Positions 23,769 to 23,772 of a stretch of DNA of 23,772 nucleotides are shown here, one piece after another. Source of the DNA: an uncultured Rhodocyclaceae bacterium (GTDB taxonomy: Bacteria > Pseudomonadota > Gammaproteobacteria > Burkholderiales > Rhodocyclaceae); the NCBI GenBank assembly GCA_900549295.1, contig URNG01000043.1, positions 1-23,772 of the forward strand, in the 5' to 3' direction. A program made the position numbers and the translations under genes. The notes below the pieces were generated by a model. The model saw only the letters and a list, made by a program, of their open reading frames with translations, had not been told where the DNA came from and searched no databases. How positions within the stretch are numbered: position 1 is the first letter of the stretch; every line of letters starts with the position of its first letter.

Positions 23769-23772
23769 GTTT

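Overview
The window is a chromosomal core region of a GC-rich betaproteobacterium. A Rhodocyclales/Nitrosomonadales-type organism is my best guess; this is an inference from gene order and protein style, not a database result. Supporting signs are the murG-murC-ddl-ftsQ-ftsA-ftsZ-lpxC order, the following dciA / M23 peptidase / secA / argJ block, an rpe-trpE-trpGDC neighbourhood, an engB gene divergent from a diheme cytochrome c4, and an rRNA-operon leader at the right edge. I see no insertion sequence, prophage, CRISPR array or tRNA gene.

Layout. Positions 2-7419 (+) hold the end of the division and cell-wall cluster: murG (5' part outside the window), murC, ddl, ftsQ, ftsA, ftsZ, lpxC and a 62-residue two-helix membrane protein. 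The first genes are tightly packed, with ATGA/TGATG stop-start overlaps. dciA (helicase loader, DUF721) lies on the minus strand. It converges on the small membrane gene with a 14-bp overlap and diverges from an M23 peptidase gene, the two start codons being only 15 bp apart. secA follows and ends at a near-perfect bidirectional terminator. Next come argJ, an AI-2E/YdiK-family membrane protein and rpe.

The tryptophan genes are split. trpE stands alone behind a predicted promoter and a 21-codon leader ORF with two Trp codons near its end, a candidate attenuator peptide. A 1.8-kb accessory-looking segment separates trpE from trpG-trpD-trpC. It holds one YiiX-like permuted NlpC/P60 hydrolase gene flanked by non-coding DNA, with a terminator-like hairpin just before its start codon. 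trpGDC has its own well-formed sigma70 promoter. Downstream, hemB (metal site without the zinc cysteines) and engB run leftward, and cytochrome c4 runs rightward into a terminator. The last 190 bp carry two sigma70-type promoters and a boxA antiterminator element, so a 16S rRNA gene should begin just outside the window.

Most of the window is ordinary housekeeping DNA. The points that deserve a second look are regulatory: the Trp-rich leader ORF, the hairpin in the 5' leader of the YiiX-like gene, the perfect inverted repeat around a -10-like box between ftsZ and lpxC, the 30-nt pyrimidine tract in place of a Shine-Dalgarno site before argJ, and the terminator-like hairpin touching the engB start codon.
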